Assembly: GCA_002383165.1 (NCBI GenBank)
Contig: DFXK01000011.1
Span: 138,791-202,790 of the forward strand
DNA length: 64,000 nt
DNA from: Flavobacteriales bacterium UBA4110
Lineage (GTDB): Bacteria > Bacteroidota > Bacteroidia > Flavobacteriales > Weeksellaceae
Direction of reading: 5' to 3'
Part shown: positions 1 to 8,143 of the stretch, piece after piece
How the letters are laid out: each line of letters opens with the position of its first letter
Numbering within the stretch: position 1 is the first letter of the stretch
Notes under the pieces: model-generated
Told to the model about the DNA's origin: nothing
The model's database searches: none
Seen by the model: the letters and a program-made list of their open reading frames with translations, nothing else
Made by a program: the position numbers and the translations under genes

Positions 1-737
1 TTGCTAACGATTGGATAAATCACATCAATGTATTCTTTTTCTGCTGCTGTATTGTATTCGCAAGTATTAAACTGATTGGCCATTTCTGGTAGAAATTTTT
101 TAAAAGCGGCAAGAATACTTTTTGCACTCCATATAAAAATTCCCGCATTCCAAAGGAAATCACCAGATTCTATGAAGCTTTTTGCTATTTCAAGATCTGG
201 CTTTTCGGTAAACGTTTTTACTTTTGAATAATTTTCGTTTTTTTCTTGAATAAACTGTATATAGCCATATCCTGTATCGGGTCTGGTTGGCGCAATTCCG
301 AGTGTTATCAAATAATCATTCTTGTCAGTAATATCTAATGCTAATTCCACTTTTTCAAGGAAAGTTTTTTCTTTCAAAATCAGATGATCCGCCGGCATTA
401 CTATAATATTTGCATCGGGGTTTACATTCTCTATTTTCTTAGCCATGTAAATATTGCATGCCGATGTATTTTTCATTGCTGGCTCACCGACAATATTTTC
501 CGAAGGCACTTCTGGCAACTGCTGCTTTGTGAGATCTACATATTCGCGGTTTGTAATAATATATATATTTTCTGTTGGGATAATTTGGCTGATTCTGTCA
601 AATGTCTGTTGAATCATCGTTCTTCCCGTTCCTAAAATATCTTGAAATTGTTTTGGAAACTTCTGAGTGCTCATAGGCCAGAAACGGCTGCCTATACCTC
701 CCGCCATTATTACACAATAGTTATTGTTTTTCGTCAT
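1..737 (-). CDS. manC: Mannose-1-phosphate guanylyltransferase (3' end cut by window edge)
   Basis: Predicted to make GDP-mannose from mannose-1-phosphate and GTP in the cytoplasm, feeding capsule, LPS or glycan synthesis. The visible N-terminal ~245 residues carry the nucleotidyltransferase signature GGIGSRFWPMS at about residues 12-22, then the family motifs FTEKPD and WNAGIFIW. The start at 737 is the only ATG before the GGIGSR signature that leaves a normal N-terminus; it overlaps the 3' end of the SprT-like gene by 17 bp, so the two are probably co-transcribed and translationally coupled. The C-terminal part lies outside the window, so a fused isomerase domain cannot be excluded. The family is secure; the exact sugar is inferred. 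Confidence 0.9.
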   Translation of the reverse strand, partial: MTKNNNYCVIMAGGIGSRFWPMSTQKFPKQFQDILGTGRTMIQQTFDRISQIIPTENIYIITNREYVDLTKQQLPEVPSENIVGEPAMKNTSACNIYMAKKIENVNPDANIIVMPADHLILKEKTFLEKVELALDITDKNDYLITLGIAPTRPDTGYGYIQFIQEKNENYSKVKTFTEKPDLEIAKSFIESGDFLWNAGIFIWSAKSILAAFKKFLPEMANQFNTCEYNTAAEKEYIDVIYPIVS

Positions 738-1329
738 CTAGTATAATCTTTTCAACCTTCGCCAAAGGGCGGAACAAATATTTTCTTGAATTATTCAAAT
801 TAGTACAAAGATATAATTTTTTCTTTTTTTCCAAGATGCTGTATTTTTCGTTTTTGTAGAGAAACGTATCACCAATTGACATACTTTCAATAAAAGTTGA
901 TTTGTCATTTGAATCCTTTATATGGAAATATCGAACAAGATCCGGACTGGCCATAAAATTAGCTTTTGGATTCTCAGAAAACTTAGCGATGATTGGCTTA
1001 AGATCGATACTATAAACATCTGAACTTTCTCGTAGCATGTTACGGAAAGTATCTTTCCACTCTTTTCCGTGTGCAGAAATCTTATAATTAAATTTTTCAA
1101 AAGCAATAAGATGGGCCAGTTCGTGAGTGAGAACAAAGAAAAATAACTGTTTATCTAGTGTAGAATTTATAGTGATTTGATGTGATTTATCCGGAAGTTT
1201 TCTATAATCACCGAGTTTGCTATCCCTATTTTTTGTAATCCTGATATGAATAACATAATCTGCGAACCATTTTTTCAAAAAAGGCAATGTGCGCTCCGGT
1301 AAATATTGTTCGAGAACGGTTATAGACAT
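721..1329 (-). CDS. SprT-like zinc metalloprotein
   Basis: A 202-residue protein of the SprT-like/YgjP-like type. The zinc motif HELAH lies at residues 69-73 and a likely third ligand, H87, sits in AHGKEW, which is the spacing expected of SprT proteins. The C-terminal part contains a basic beta-rich stretch. Human SPRTN cleaves DNA-protein crosslinks, but the bacterial members have no settled function, so proteolysis is only inferred. It lies upstream of and overlaps the GDP-mannose gene. No signal peptide is visible, so the protein is cytoplasmic. Confidence 0.85.
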   Translation of the reverse strand: MSITVLEQYLPERTLPFLKKWFADYVIHIRITKNRDSKLGDYRKLPDKSHQITINSTLDKQLFFFVLTHELAHLIAFEKFNYKISAHGKEWKDTFRNMLRESSDVYSIDLKPIIAKFSENPKANFMASPDLVRYFHIKDSNDKSTFIESMSIGDTFLYKNEKYSILEKKKKLYLCTNLNNSRKYLFRPLAKVEKIILDDEKQ

Positions 1330-1420
1330 TAATAAAATTTAGTACAAAAATAATTATAATTCTTCTCACTCTCTTTCGTGGTTATTTTAATTTTATTAAA
1401 TTTAGAGTTAAATAAAATCC

Positions 1421-3100
1421 TTGCGTTTATTTTTATACTTACTTCTATTTTCTTTAGCTTTCTCCTGCAAAAAAGAGGAAAAGCAATCTCTCGCAGAAAA
1501 ATCAGGTAGACAAACGAACATTTTTTACAAAAAATCCTTTGCCTTCCTTGATCAGGACAAGTTGGACAGTGCTTATCTATATTTTAATAAATCTAAAGAA
1601 CTTTTTCTAAGAAAAAATGACAGTCTAGGTGTGGCAAAGTGCATCGTAAACATAGCGATTCTCCAAGAAAAAGTAGGCGACAATTATGGAAGCATAGAGT
1701 CTAGCCTTTCGGCTTTCAAATACTTAAAAGAAAGGGATACTTCACATCATTCCTTCATGTTCTGTAATTACAATAATCTCGGGGTTACATCTTGTAATCT
1801 AAAAAACTACAACGATGCTAAAAGATTCTATAATAAAGCATTACCATTCGCCAGCGATTCTATAGACAGAATAATGACCGCCAACAATATTGCCATTGTA
1901 TATCATAATCAAAAAAGATATGACAAAGCTATTACTATCTATAAAAAACTCCTTGACAGCCTTGATTCCAAGAGTGAATTCTATCCAAAAATTTTGATTA
2001 ATTATTCTAGATCCAAATGGTTTCAGAATTCTAAATATAATCCTGTAGGCAACTATCTAACCGCTGAAAAGCTAAGCCGAAAAGCTGGAGATGAGTGGAC
2101 CACAGACGCGGTATACAGCTATCTTTCTAGTTATTACCTTAATAAAGCAAAAGATTCTTCCAGATATTATGCTACTAAAATGCTGGACCTATCAAAGAAA
2201 CTCAAATATCCTGCAGATGAACTGGAAGCACTCCAGATACTTATAAAAGTAGCGAATGGGGAGGAAAATCAAGAGTTTTTTGATCGGTACATCATACTTC
2301 AGGATAGTGTTTTGTTGGCTCAGAATAAAGCTAAAAATCAATTTGCTTTAATTCGGTTTGAAAGTGAGAAAACCAAATCGGAAAATCTGATTTTGCAAAA
2401 AGAAAAAGTTTTACAAAAATTTAAAATGGAAAAACAAAAACTAGTGATTTGGCTTTTGATTATTATTTTTGTTTGTGCAGCAAGCACAGGATTTATGTGG
2501 GTGCTAAGAAGACGTAAAAGACTTATTCTCGAAGCCGAGAAGAAGCTTCAGGAACAGCGTCTGGATTTCTCAAAAAAAGTGCACGATGTGGTTGCGAACG
2601 GTCTTTATGAGGTCATTGCAACCATCGAAAATCATAACAATATTCCTAAAGAAAAAATATTGGATAAACTGGAAATAATGTATGAGAAATCTAGAGATCT
2701 GTCTTACGAAGATCACAAGGATATTGAGCTTGACGAAAAAATATCTGCTTTGATAGGATCTTTTGATAATAATGAAACTAGAATAATTATCATTGGAAAT
2801 GACAGTACGTTTTGGGAAGACATTTCTGCTGATACTTTCGAGGAACTGTATCTGGTAATTCGGGAACTTTTGGTTAATATGAAAAAACACAGCAACGCGA
2901 GCCAGATTATTATCAGATTTAATAAAAATGATAATTCTAATGAAATAAGCTATTCTGATAATGGAATTGGAGTTTCTGAAAACAAAGCGGAAAAAAATGG
3001 TTTCACAAATATCAGATCCCGGCTTGCAAAAATAAACGCTGAAATGAATATTGACAATAATTCCCCTGGCTTGAAATTATTAATAAAACACAAAAGGTAA
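1421..3100 (+). CDS. TPR-containing lipoprotein sensor histidine kinase
   Basis: A 559-residue kinase. It starts at a TTG codon: an in-frame TAA lies four codons upstream, and translation from TTG gives a perfect lipoprotein signal (MRLFLYLLLFSLAFSC), so the N-terminus should be lipidated and periplasmic. Degenerate TPR repeats fill residues ~30-300. A single membrane helix at ~340-362 leads into a short dimerisation domain with probable phospho-acceptor H388 in KKVHDVVANG. The HATPase domain follows, with the N box in ELLVNMKKHSNA and the G1 box DNGIG. The architecture matches the NarL-type kinases with TPR sensors of Bacteroidota. The stop overlaps the start of the response regulator (TAATG), so the pair is coupled. 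The signal is unknown. Confidence 0.9.
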   Translation: MRLFLYLLLFSLAFSCKKEEKQSLAEKSGRQTNIFYKKSFAFLDQDKLDSAYLYFNKSKELFLRKNDSLGVAKCIVNIAILQEKVGDNYGSIESSLSAFKYLKERDTSHHSFMFCNYNNLGVTSCNLKNYNDAKRFYNKALPFASDSIDRIMTANNIAIVYHNQKRYDKAITIYKKLLDSLDSKSEFYPKILINYSRSKWFQNSKYNPVGNYLTAEKLSRKAGDEWTTDAVYSYLSSYYLNKAKDSSRYYATKMLDLSKKLKYPADELEALQILIKVANGEENQEFFDRYIILQDSVLLAQNKAKNQFALIRFESEKTKSENLILQKEKVLQKFKMEKQKLVIWLLIIIFVCAASTGFMWVLRRRKRLILEAEKKLQEQRLDFSKKVHDVVANGLYEVIATIENHNNIPKEKILDKLEIMYEKSRDLSYEDHKDIELDEKISALIGSFDNNETRIIIIGNDSTFWEDISADTFEELYLVIRELLVNMKKHSNASQIIIRFNKNDNSNEISYSDNGIGVSENKAEKNGFTNIRSRLAKINAEMNIDNNSPGLKLLIKHKR

Positions 3101-3765
3101 TGTTCAAAAAAGTATTGATTGCAGAAGACCACGAAAGCAGTAATTTTTCCGTTCAAAATATTGTAAATCAAATGGAGATAACTGTTGCGGATTATTTTTA
3201 TTATTGCGATGATGCATTCTCTCATCTCAAGAAATCTATAGAAAAACAGTCGCCTTATGAGCTTCTGATCACAGACTTGTCCTTTGAAGATGATGGAAGG
3301 AAACAATTTATAAAAGACGGTAAGGAACTAATAAAATGTTGCAGAGACGAATATCCAGACATCAAAGTTATCGTCTTTTCCGGAGAACACAGATTAGGCA
3401 TTATCGATTTATTATTCAGTGAGTTAAAAATCAATGCATTTGTAAGAAAAGCAAGGTTAGACAGCCGGGAATTGAAAAAAGCCATTGAGCTGGTTTATAG
3501 TAATCAGTCCTACATATCGAACAATTTAAAGTTGCCTATAAAAAAGGTAAATACCTTGGAATTCAGTAATTACGATATTATTCTTCTAACGCTCTTATCA
3601 GAAGGGATACTTCAGAAAAATATTCCGCAGATTCTCCAACAGCGGAACATTAATCCAAACAGCCTAAGCAGCGTGGAAAAAAGAATTAGTACCATGAAAA
3701 TAGCAATGGACGTTAAAAATAATGAACAACTGATAGCGCGTTGTAAAGATTTAGGAATAATTTAA
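3100..3765 (+). CDS. Response regulator with divergent C-terminal DNA-binding region
   Basis: A 221-residue partner of the upstream kinase, sharing a TAATG overlap. An N-terminal receiver domain has acidic pocket residues E9/D10, phospho-acceptor D59 (LLITDLSF), the conserved Ser in VIVFSG and K117 in FVRKARL. The C-terminal ~70 residues are helical and resemble a winged or LuxR-type helix-turn-helix only loosely (NYDIILLTLLSEGILQKNIPQ, then a recognition-helix-like SSVEKRISTMK). DNA binding is inferred. Its target genes are unknown; no obvious target lies next door. Confidence 0.85.
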   Translation: MFKKVLIAEDHESSNFSVQNIVNQMEITVADYFYYCDDAFSHLKKSIEKQSPYELLITDLSFEDDGRKQFIKDGKELIKCCRDEYPDIKVIVFSGEHRLGIIDLLFSELKINAFVRKARLDSRELKKAIELVYSNQSYISNNLKLPIKKVNTLEFSNYDIILLTLLSEGILQKNIPQILQQRNINPNSLSSVEKRISTMKIAMDVKNNEQLIARCKDLGII

Positions 3766-3879
3766 AAAAAAATTCAAATTTTACGGTTTCCCGTAAGGAA
3801 ATGAAAAAAGATCGATATAATTTTGTCCAAGATTAGTAACCATAAAGATCAAATAAAAGAATACATTCATTTTCAAAAG

Positions 3880-3910
3880 ATCGCCGAACCCGCATTCGGT
3901 GATTTTTTAT
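3880..3910 (+). terminator. Rho-independent terminator
   Basis: The arms ATCGCCGAA and TTCGGTGAT (one G-U pair) flank a short loop and are followed by six T residues. It sits ~115 bp after the response regulator and just beyond the end of the convergent elaA-like gene. Confidence 0.7.
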
Positions 3911-4356
3911 TTTCTAAACATCTCTGTGTGAGGCAAGTTATCTTCCAGATATTTTTTACCAGTATCTACAAATCCAAAATCCGAGTAGAATCTCAGCAAG
4001 TAATCCTGAGCAGAAATCCTTACTTCTGTTTGATGCAATCGGTTTTCTATAACATCTAAAGCATACTTTATCAACTGTCTCCCTAGACCTTTTCCTCTGC
4101 CTTTCTCTGTTGTGATAACTCTGCCGATGGAAGTTTCCTCATACTTTATTCCTTTATCAAAAATGCGACAATAAGCCAAAACTTCGCCATCTTTTTCTGC
4201 CCAGAGATGAACCGCCTTTTGGTCATAGTCGTCCAAATCCGGATATGGACAATTTTGCTCTACTACAAAAACATTCACCCTAGCTTTTATTACAGAATAA
4301 AGTTCCTGTGTGGTAATCTCATCGAATGTTTTTATTTTCCACACCACATTATCCAT
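3907..4356 (-). CDS. elaA: GNAT family N-acetyltransferase, ElaA type
   Basis: A 149-residue cytoplasmic acyltransferase. The ElaA-type N-terminus contains the segments LYSVIKARVNVFVVEQ and CPYPDLD. The acetyl-CoA pyrophosphate-binding motif lies in IGRVITTEKGRGKGLGRQLI (Q/RxxGxG/A loop). The C-terminal half ends in the usual YSDFGFVDTGKKYLEDNLPH. The substrate of ElaA proteins is not established. The start codon overlaps the last 8 bp of engB, so it is read from the engB transcript. Confidence 0.9.
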   Translation of the reverse strand: MDNVVWKIKTFDEITTQELYSVIKARVNVFVVEQNCPYPDLDDYDQKAVHLWAEKDGEVLAYCRIFDKGIKYEETSIGRVITTEKGRGKGLGRQLIKYALDVIENRLHQTEVRISAQDYLLRFYSDFGFVDTGKKYLEDNLPHTEMFRK

Positions 4357-4972
4357 TGAAGTCCACTTTATTTTTAGTTAAAAAGTCATTAGTTGTACTG
4401 ATGAAGTTCAGAATTTCTTCCGTTCCTTCCTTTTTTTCAGCAGATGTGACATAGATTTCCGGAAGACTATCCCAACTTTTCAGAAGCTCTACTTTGTACT
4501 TTTCTACGTTATCCTTGGCAGCATTTGGCTTCATCTTGTCCAGTTTGGTAAAAACGATGGAAAAAGGAATTCCATTTTCTCCACACCATTCTATGAACTC
4601 AACATCAATTTTTTGCGGTGTATGCCGGATGTCTATGAGAACAAAAAGATTAACAAGGTTTTTCCTGTTTAGGATATAATTGGTAATGAGTTTTTCAAAA
4701 TCTTTTCTCAGACTTTTGGAAACTTTTGCATAACCATAACCTGGCAAATCCGTAAGATACCAGTTTTCATTGACCAAAAAATGATTGATAAGCTGAGTTT
4801 TCCCAGGCGTTCCAGAAGTTTTTGCAAGATCTTTTCTTCCCAACATGGCATTGATGAGAGATGATTTTCCCACATTAGAGCGTCCTATGAAAGCATATTC
4901 CGGAAGTGTCGGTTCAGGGCATTCTTGCCATTTTTGACTACTTTTTACAAACTCCGAAGTTTTGATCTGCAT
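4349..4972 (-). CDS. engB: Ribosome biogenesis GTPase YihA/YsxC (EngB)
   Basis: A 207-residue essential-type TRAFAC GTPase for late assembly of the large ribosomal subunit. The G1 motif GRSNVGKSS is at about residues 30-38; G2 is in SGTPGKT, G3 is DLPGYG, G4 is TKLD and G5 is SAEKKEG. The length is typical. A strong stem-loop upstream separates it from the hydrolase gene, so it probably has its own promoter. It is followed without a gap by elaA. Confidence 0.95.
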   Translation of the reverse strand: MQIKTSEFVKSSQKWQECPEPTLPEYAFIGRSNVGKSSLINAMLGRKDLAKTSGTPGKTQLINHFLVNENWYLTDLPGYGYAKVSKSLRKDFEKLITNYILNRKNLVNLFVLIDIRHTPQKIDVEFIEWCGENGIPFSIVFTKLDKMKPNAAKDNVEKYKVELLKSWDSLPEIYVTSAEKKEGTEEILNFISTTNDFLTKNKVDFNG

Positions 4973-4984
4973 AATTTTTATATT

Positions 4985-5041
4985 TAAAAAAAACCATTAA
5001 AAACTCAATTTATATTACTAGAAATCAAATCCTTAATGGTT
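4985..5041 (-). terminator. Terminator after the alpha/beta hydrolase gene
   Basis: The arms AACCATTAA and TTAATGGTT are separated by ~32 nt and followed on the minus strand by a run of eight T. The loop is long, which weakens the call, but the position between the hydrolase stop and the engB start fits. Confidence 0.5.
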
Positions 5042-5065
5042 TATACTGATTTTGTTTTATTTTAC

Positions 5066-5827
5066 TTACATCACTTTTTGGAGCCAACTGTAAAGAATCT
5101 CGTTGAACTCGTCAGGCTTTTCCATCATAGCCGCGTGTCCGCAATGGTCTAACCAATAGAGTGAGGAATTGGGGATAAATTTGTGCATATCTTCTGCCAC
5201 TTCCGGCGGTGTCACATTATCTTGTTTTCCCCAGATGATGCACGTTGGGCAAGTGATTTTTGGAAGGTCATTCAACATATTATGTTTGATGGCACTTCTG
5301 GCAAGCATCACCGTTTTGATGCCCTTCATTCTGTCATTTACGACTGCAAAAACCTCATCTACCAATTCATCTGAAGCCACAGCAGGATCATAAAAAACAT
5401 CCTGAGTTTTCTTTTTGATATATTCTTTATCGCTTTTTCTTGGGAAACTGTCACCAAACGTTCTCTCATACAAGCCAGAACTTCCGGTTAACACAAGGTT
5501 TCTGACCAATTCCGGACGGGAAGTTACCAGAATCAAACCGATGTGTCCGCCCATAGAATTCCCAACAATGGTGACTGGTTTTCCAACGACGTCTGTGATA
5601 AATTTGGCAACAAATTTTGATATAGATGTTAGATTGGTATGCAGAATGGGCAAATCATAAATAGGCAACTGCGGCACAAAGACCTGATATCCTTTGTCCG
5701 AAAAAAAATTGATCATCTTATCGAAGTTGCTCAACCCCCCCATTAATCCGTGCAAAAGCACCATTGGATGACCTTCTCCTGCTTCCAGGTAAGTGTATTT
5801 CTTGTCTTTTTTTGTTTTAAAAATCAT
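5066..5827 (-). CDS. Alpha/beta hydrolase
   Basis: A 253-residue cytoplasmic alpha/beta-fold hydrolase. The oxyanion motif is LLHGLMGG (~24-31). The nucleophile elbow GNSMGG gives S91, the acid is D203 in WGKQDN, and the base is H231 in DHCGHAAMMEKP, so the catalytic triad is complete. A small lid is inserted between strands 6 and 7 (~125-185). The overall pattern resembles MhpC/2-hydroxymuconate-semialdehyde hydrolase relatives, but that fold is shared by many esterases and the substrate cannot be read from sequence. It is monocistronic, with a terminator behind it. Confidence 0.88.
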   Translation of the reverse strand: MIFKTKKDKKYTYLEAGEGHPMVLLHGLMGGLSNFDKMINFFSDKGYQVFVPQLPIYDLPILHTNLTSISKFVAKFITDVVGKPVTIVGNSMGGHIGLILVTSRPELVRNLVLTGSSGLYERTFGDSFPRKSDKEYIKKKTQDVFYDPAVASDELVDEVFAVVNDRMKGIKTVMLARSAIKHNMLNDLPKITCPTCIIWGKQDNVTPPEVAEDMHKFIPNSSLYWLDHCGHAAMMEKPDEFNEILYSWLQKVM

Positions 5828-5919
5828 ATTGCTCTATCGATAGCCCGCCAAAATTACAAATAAAAGATTAAATTTTGTACCAAGCTGTGTAATACATTAG
5901 TTTATTTTATTTTTAATTC

Positions 5920-6300
5920 CTATTTTAATTCGTTAATCCTGTTAATAATTGGCAATGCAAAAATCCCGCTACACTGCAAATAAAGTTCGTAGAATGTTTT
6001 GGCTTTGTCTCCAAACTCAAGATTTTTCTCTGTTATGTAATGGAACATAAAAACATTGCCCAGCATCTCGTAATAATCTGCGTGGTCTTTTGATTCTCTT
6101 TCTTTTACGATTTCGATCAATTCTTCTTTTGATTTTGAAGATAATTCTTTGAAATTAACTTTAAAAATATCCTTCATCAGAGAATCAAAATCCAGTTCTT
6201 TTTGCATCAGACTTTCCTCCGGTTTTCCGAGAAGCAGTTTTTCTAAAGCTTGTGTTAATTGCCGAATTAATCGAAGTGTAAAGTCTTTATCTTGGATCAT
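5920..6300 (-). CDS. Hypothetical small helical protein
   Basis: A 126-residue protein that I do not recognise. It starts MIQDKDFTLRLIRQL, is predicted to be almost entirely alpha-helical, and has an acidic/lysine-rich middle (about residues 30-75) with the segment SKEELIEIVKERES. It has no signal peptide or membrane helix, so it is cytoplasmic. It follows the SpmAB-like gene by 40 bp on the same strand and may share its transcript. The codon pattern resembles that of its neighbours. Confidence 0.7.
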   Translation of the reverse strand: MIQDKDFTLRLIRQLTQALEKLLLGKPEESLMQKELDFDSLMKDIFKVNFKELSSKSKEELIEIVKERESKDHADYYEMLGNVFMFHYITEKNLEFGDKAKTFYELYLQCSGIFALPIINRINELK

Positions 6301-6340
6301 TGTGTAGGTTTTAATTGTTCGGATTTAGTTTGGCAAATTA

Positions 6341-7741
6341 TTATCCAAAAAACAAATAAGCCAAAATTACCGATACAACAACCCCTACCAAATCTGCCAA
6401 CAACATAGAACCAACTGTATACCTTGTATTTTTAATTCCTACGGCACCGAAATAAACGGCAATAACATAGAAAGTCGTATCAGAACTCCCTTGTAAAATG
6501 GCGGATAATTTTCCTGGAAAACTGTCTGCTCCAAAGGTTTTCATCGTGTCCACCATCATTCCGCGAGCCCCAGAACCCGACAATGGCTTTATCAAAGCTG
6601 TCGGTAATCCGTCAACGAATCTTGTATCGAGATGAGATGCACTAGCAATCCATTTCATTCCATCAATAATCACATCAAAAACGCCACTTGTTCTGAGTAA
6701 CGAAATCGCAATCAACATCCCTACCAAATATGGAATAATTTTCACACAAACCGTAAAACCTTCTTTTGCACCATCAATAAACGCATCGAAGATGTTGATT
6801 TTTTTGTAAACTGCACCAAGGACAATTGCTAAGAAAATCAGCAGAATAATTCCGTTGCTCATCACTTTGCTGAAAGAATCTAACTCTTCTTTATTCAATT
6901 GAACTAGATAAATTACGAGTAGTGCAATTATCGCAGAAATCCCACCAACATAAGCTAAAACTATTGGTTGAAAAAGATTGATTCTTTGTCGAATAGAAAC
7001 AATTGTCATCGCTGCGAGAGTCGCACAAAAAGTCGCAATCATACAAGGCAAGAAAATATCTGTCGGTGTTTCTGAACCCATTGAAGAACGAATTGCAATA
7101 ATGGAAACCGGAATCAATGTCAGTCCGCTGGCGTGCAGACATAGAAACATAATTTGGGCGTTGCTCGCTTTATCTTTATCAGGATTCAAAGTTTGGAGAC
7201 TTTCCATTGCTTTGAGTCCGAAAGGTGTTGCGGCATTATCAAGACCGAGAAGATTGGCACTGAAATTCAGCATCATATGCCCAAATGATGGATGATTTTT
7301 TGGAATCTCCGGAAATAATTTTGAGAAAAATGGTTGAATCAATCGGCTGAGGAAATTGATTCCGCCAGCTTTTTCAGCGATGCTCATAAATCCCATAAAC
7401 AACGCCATAATTCCAATCAATTTTAGGCAGATATTAACCGCCGTTTCGCTGGTTCCGATTACGCCGTCGGTTTCTGCCACTCTGTAGGTTTTCACATTTT
7501 GAAGAGAATCCATTTTGTAATGAATATGACTGTCTTCGAAATCTGGAGTTGTTAATAACACTTTCTGAATATCCGGAGAAATCTGAGCCAAAGGTTTTCG
7601 CGAAATCTGTATCGTGTCGCCACCTTTCCCAACAACCATATCGTTGAAAATCTGACTGTAATTTTCTGAACTGAAATATTTAACTGATGCAACCGCAATT
7701 GCAATGATGATGAAGGCTGACCAAATCCTGCTTAAAACCAT
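6341..7741 (-). CDS. Nucleoside recognition (SpmA-SpmB fusion) membrane protein
   Basis: A 466-residue polytopic membrane protein. The N-terminal half (to ~250) looks like SpmA: a gate motif NFSANLLGLDNAATPFGLKAM, then NAQIMFLCLHASGLTLIP. The C-terminal half (~300-466) looks like SpmB: KIIPYLVGMLIAISLLRTSG and then SGARGMMVDTM. In Firmicutes these are two proteins needed for spore core dehydration; here they form one chain in a non-spore-former, as in other Bacteroidota. The substrate is unknown. A loop of ~80 residues after the first helix (~25-105) should be periplasmic or cytoplasmic. Confidence 0.85.
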   Translation of the reverse strand: MVLSRIWSAFIIIAIAVASVKYFSSENYSQIFNDMVVGKGGDTIQISRKPLAQISPDIQKVLLTTPDFEDSHIHYKMDSLQNVKTYRVAETDGVIGTSETAVNICLKLIGIMALFMGFMSIAEKAGGINFLSRLIQPFFSKLFPEIPKNHPSFGHMMLNFSANLLGLDNAATPFGLKAMESLQTLNPDKDKASNAQIMFLCLHASGLTLIPVSIIAIRSSMGSETPTDIFLPCMIATFCATLAAMTIVSIRQRINLFQPIVLAYVGGISAIIALLVIYLVQLNKEELDSFSKVMSNGIILLIFLAIVLGAVYKKINIFDAFIDGAKEGFTVCVKIIPYLVGMLIAISLLRTSGVFDVIIDGMKWIASASHLDTRFVDGLPTALIKPLSGSGARGMMVDTMKTFGADSFPGKLSAILQGSSDTTFYVIAVYFGAVGIKNTRYTVGSMLLADLVGVVVSVILAYLFFG

Positions 7742-7992
7742 TCGGGAAATTAATTTTTAGTAAATGTATGAAAAAAGCGAATAAATTGAAGTTAGATTTT
7801 AGATTTTGGAAGTTAGATTGGAACAGCGAATATGTAGCCCGAGCTGAGTAGAGCTCATTTTTTTGTTTGGCAAATGCTTGGCAAAAAAATAGCGGGAACG
7901 GAGCGGGGATTAAGCTGCCCAAATCAACATCTGAAAAACTGACATTTGTCATTTAATTCAAATTATACTTGTCTGGTATGAATTGAATTTTA
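7742..7992. other. Non-coding stretch upstream of metN
   Basis: No gene is supported here. The stretch holds dispersed repeat copy A (7834-7922) and a perfect palindrome TGACATTTGTCA at 7940-7951, which sits just upstream of the metN promoter and could be an operator. The rest is AT-rich. Confidence 0.5.
7834..7922 (+). repeat. Dispersed intergenic repeat, copy A
   Basis: An ~89 bp element beginning TAGCCCGAG, with an internal T-run/A-run inverted pair around GGCAA..GGCAAAAAAA, the core ATAGCGGGA and the end GCCCAA. It aligns along its whole length with copy B (38068-38156) and, in the opposite orientation, copy C (31105-31194). It lies between genes only. Confidence 0.7.
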
Positions 7993-8000
7993 TAGTTTTG
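7969..8000 (+). promoter_or_regulatory. metN operon promoter
   Basis: TTG at 7969-7971, a spacer of 21 and TAGTTTTG at 7993-8000 match the Bacteroidota primary-sigma consensus TTG-N17-23-TAnnTTTG. Transcription should begin near 8006, leaving a leader of ~138 nt before metN. Confidence 0.7.
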
Positions 8001-8027
8001 CAAAGGCTTTTTTTAAAACACTATACA

Positions 8028-8063
8028 ATGTTGAAATTTGTTTGTTGCATAAGATTTATATGA
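8028..8063 (+). CDS. Putative 11-residue leader peptide (Cys-Cys)
   Basis: ATG at 8028 to TGA at 8061-8063 encodes MLKFVCCIRFI. It begins ~22 nt after the predicted transcription start. Two consecutive Cys codons in the middle would be the sensing point if the metNIQ system responds to cysteine or sulfur supply. There is no Shine-Dalgarno, which is normal for this phylum. Translation is not proven; the call rests on its position inside a terminator-containing leader. Confidence 0.4.
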   Translation: MLKFVCCIRFI

Positions 8064-8087
8064 AGAAGAAATAGTGTGTTTATTTTG

Positions 8088-8128
8088 AAAACCTTTCATA
8101 ATCTCATTTGAAAGGTTTTTTATTTTTT
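8088..8128 (+). terminator. Attenuator terminator in the metN leader
   Basis: The arms AAAACCTTTCA (8088-8098) and TGAAAGGTTTT (8109-8119) pair perfectly and are followed by a T-rich tract. It lies between promoter and first gene, so it can only act as a conditional terminator or as the end of a short leader RNA. Confidence 0.75.
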
Positions 8129-8143
8129 AATTAATGAAAAAAA

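Larger units (their letters stand above)
8006..8143 (+). promoter_or_regulatory. metN leader: candidate leader-peptide attenuator
   Basis: The leader holds three things. (1) A short ORF at 8028-8063 encodes MLKFVCCIRFI, with adjacent Cys codons. (2) A stem pairs ACACTAT (8019-8025) with ATAGTGT (8071-8077) and encloses that ORF. (3) An intrinsic terminator at 8088-8128 ends only 16 nt before the metN ATG. The 5' end AAAGG/TTTT (8002-8014) can also pair with GAAAACCTTT (8087-8096), the 5' arm of the terminator, giving a mutually exclusive antiterminator. No S-box (SAM-I) core is visible. Attenuation by Cys codon stalling is an inference. Confidence 0.55.

Noticed and set aside
3823..4059. 78-codon + strand ORF
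   Set aside because: It is antisense to the well-supported elaA and crosses a terminator.
7680..7952. 90-codon ORF on the minus strand upstream of the SpmAB gene
   Set aside because: It overlaps the start of that gene in another frame and runs through repeat copy A.
8006..8143. SAM-I (S-box) riboswitch before metN
   Set aside because: The conserved core (GAGGGA...GGCAACC style) is absent; a short ORF plus terminator explains the leader better.
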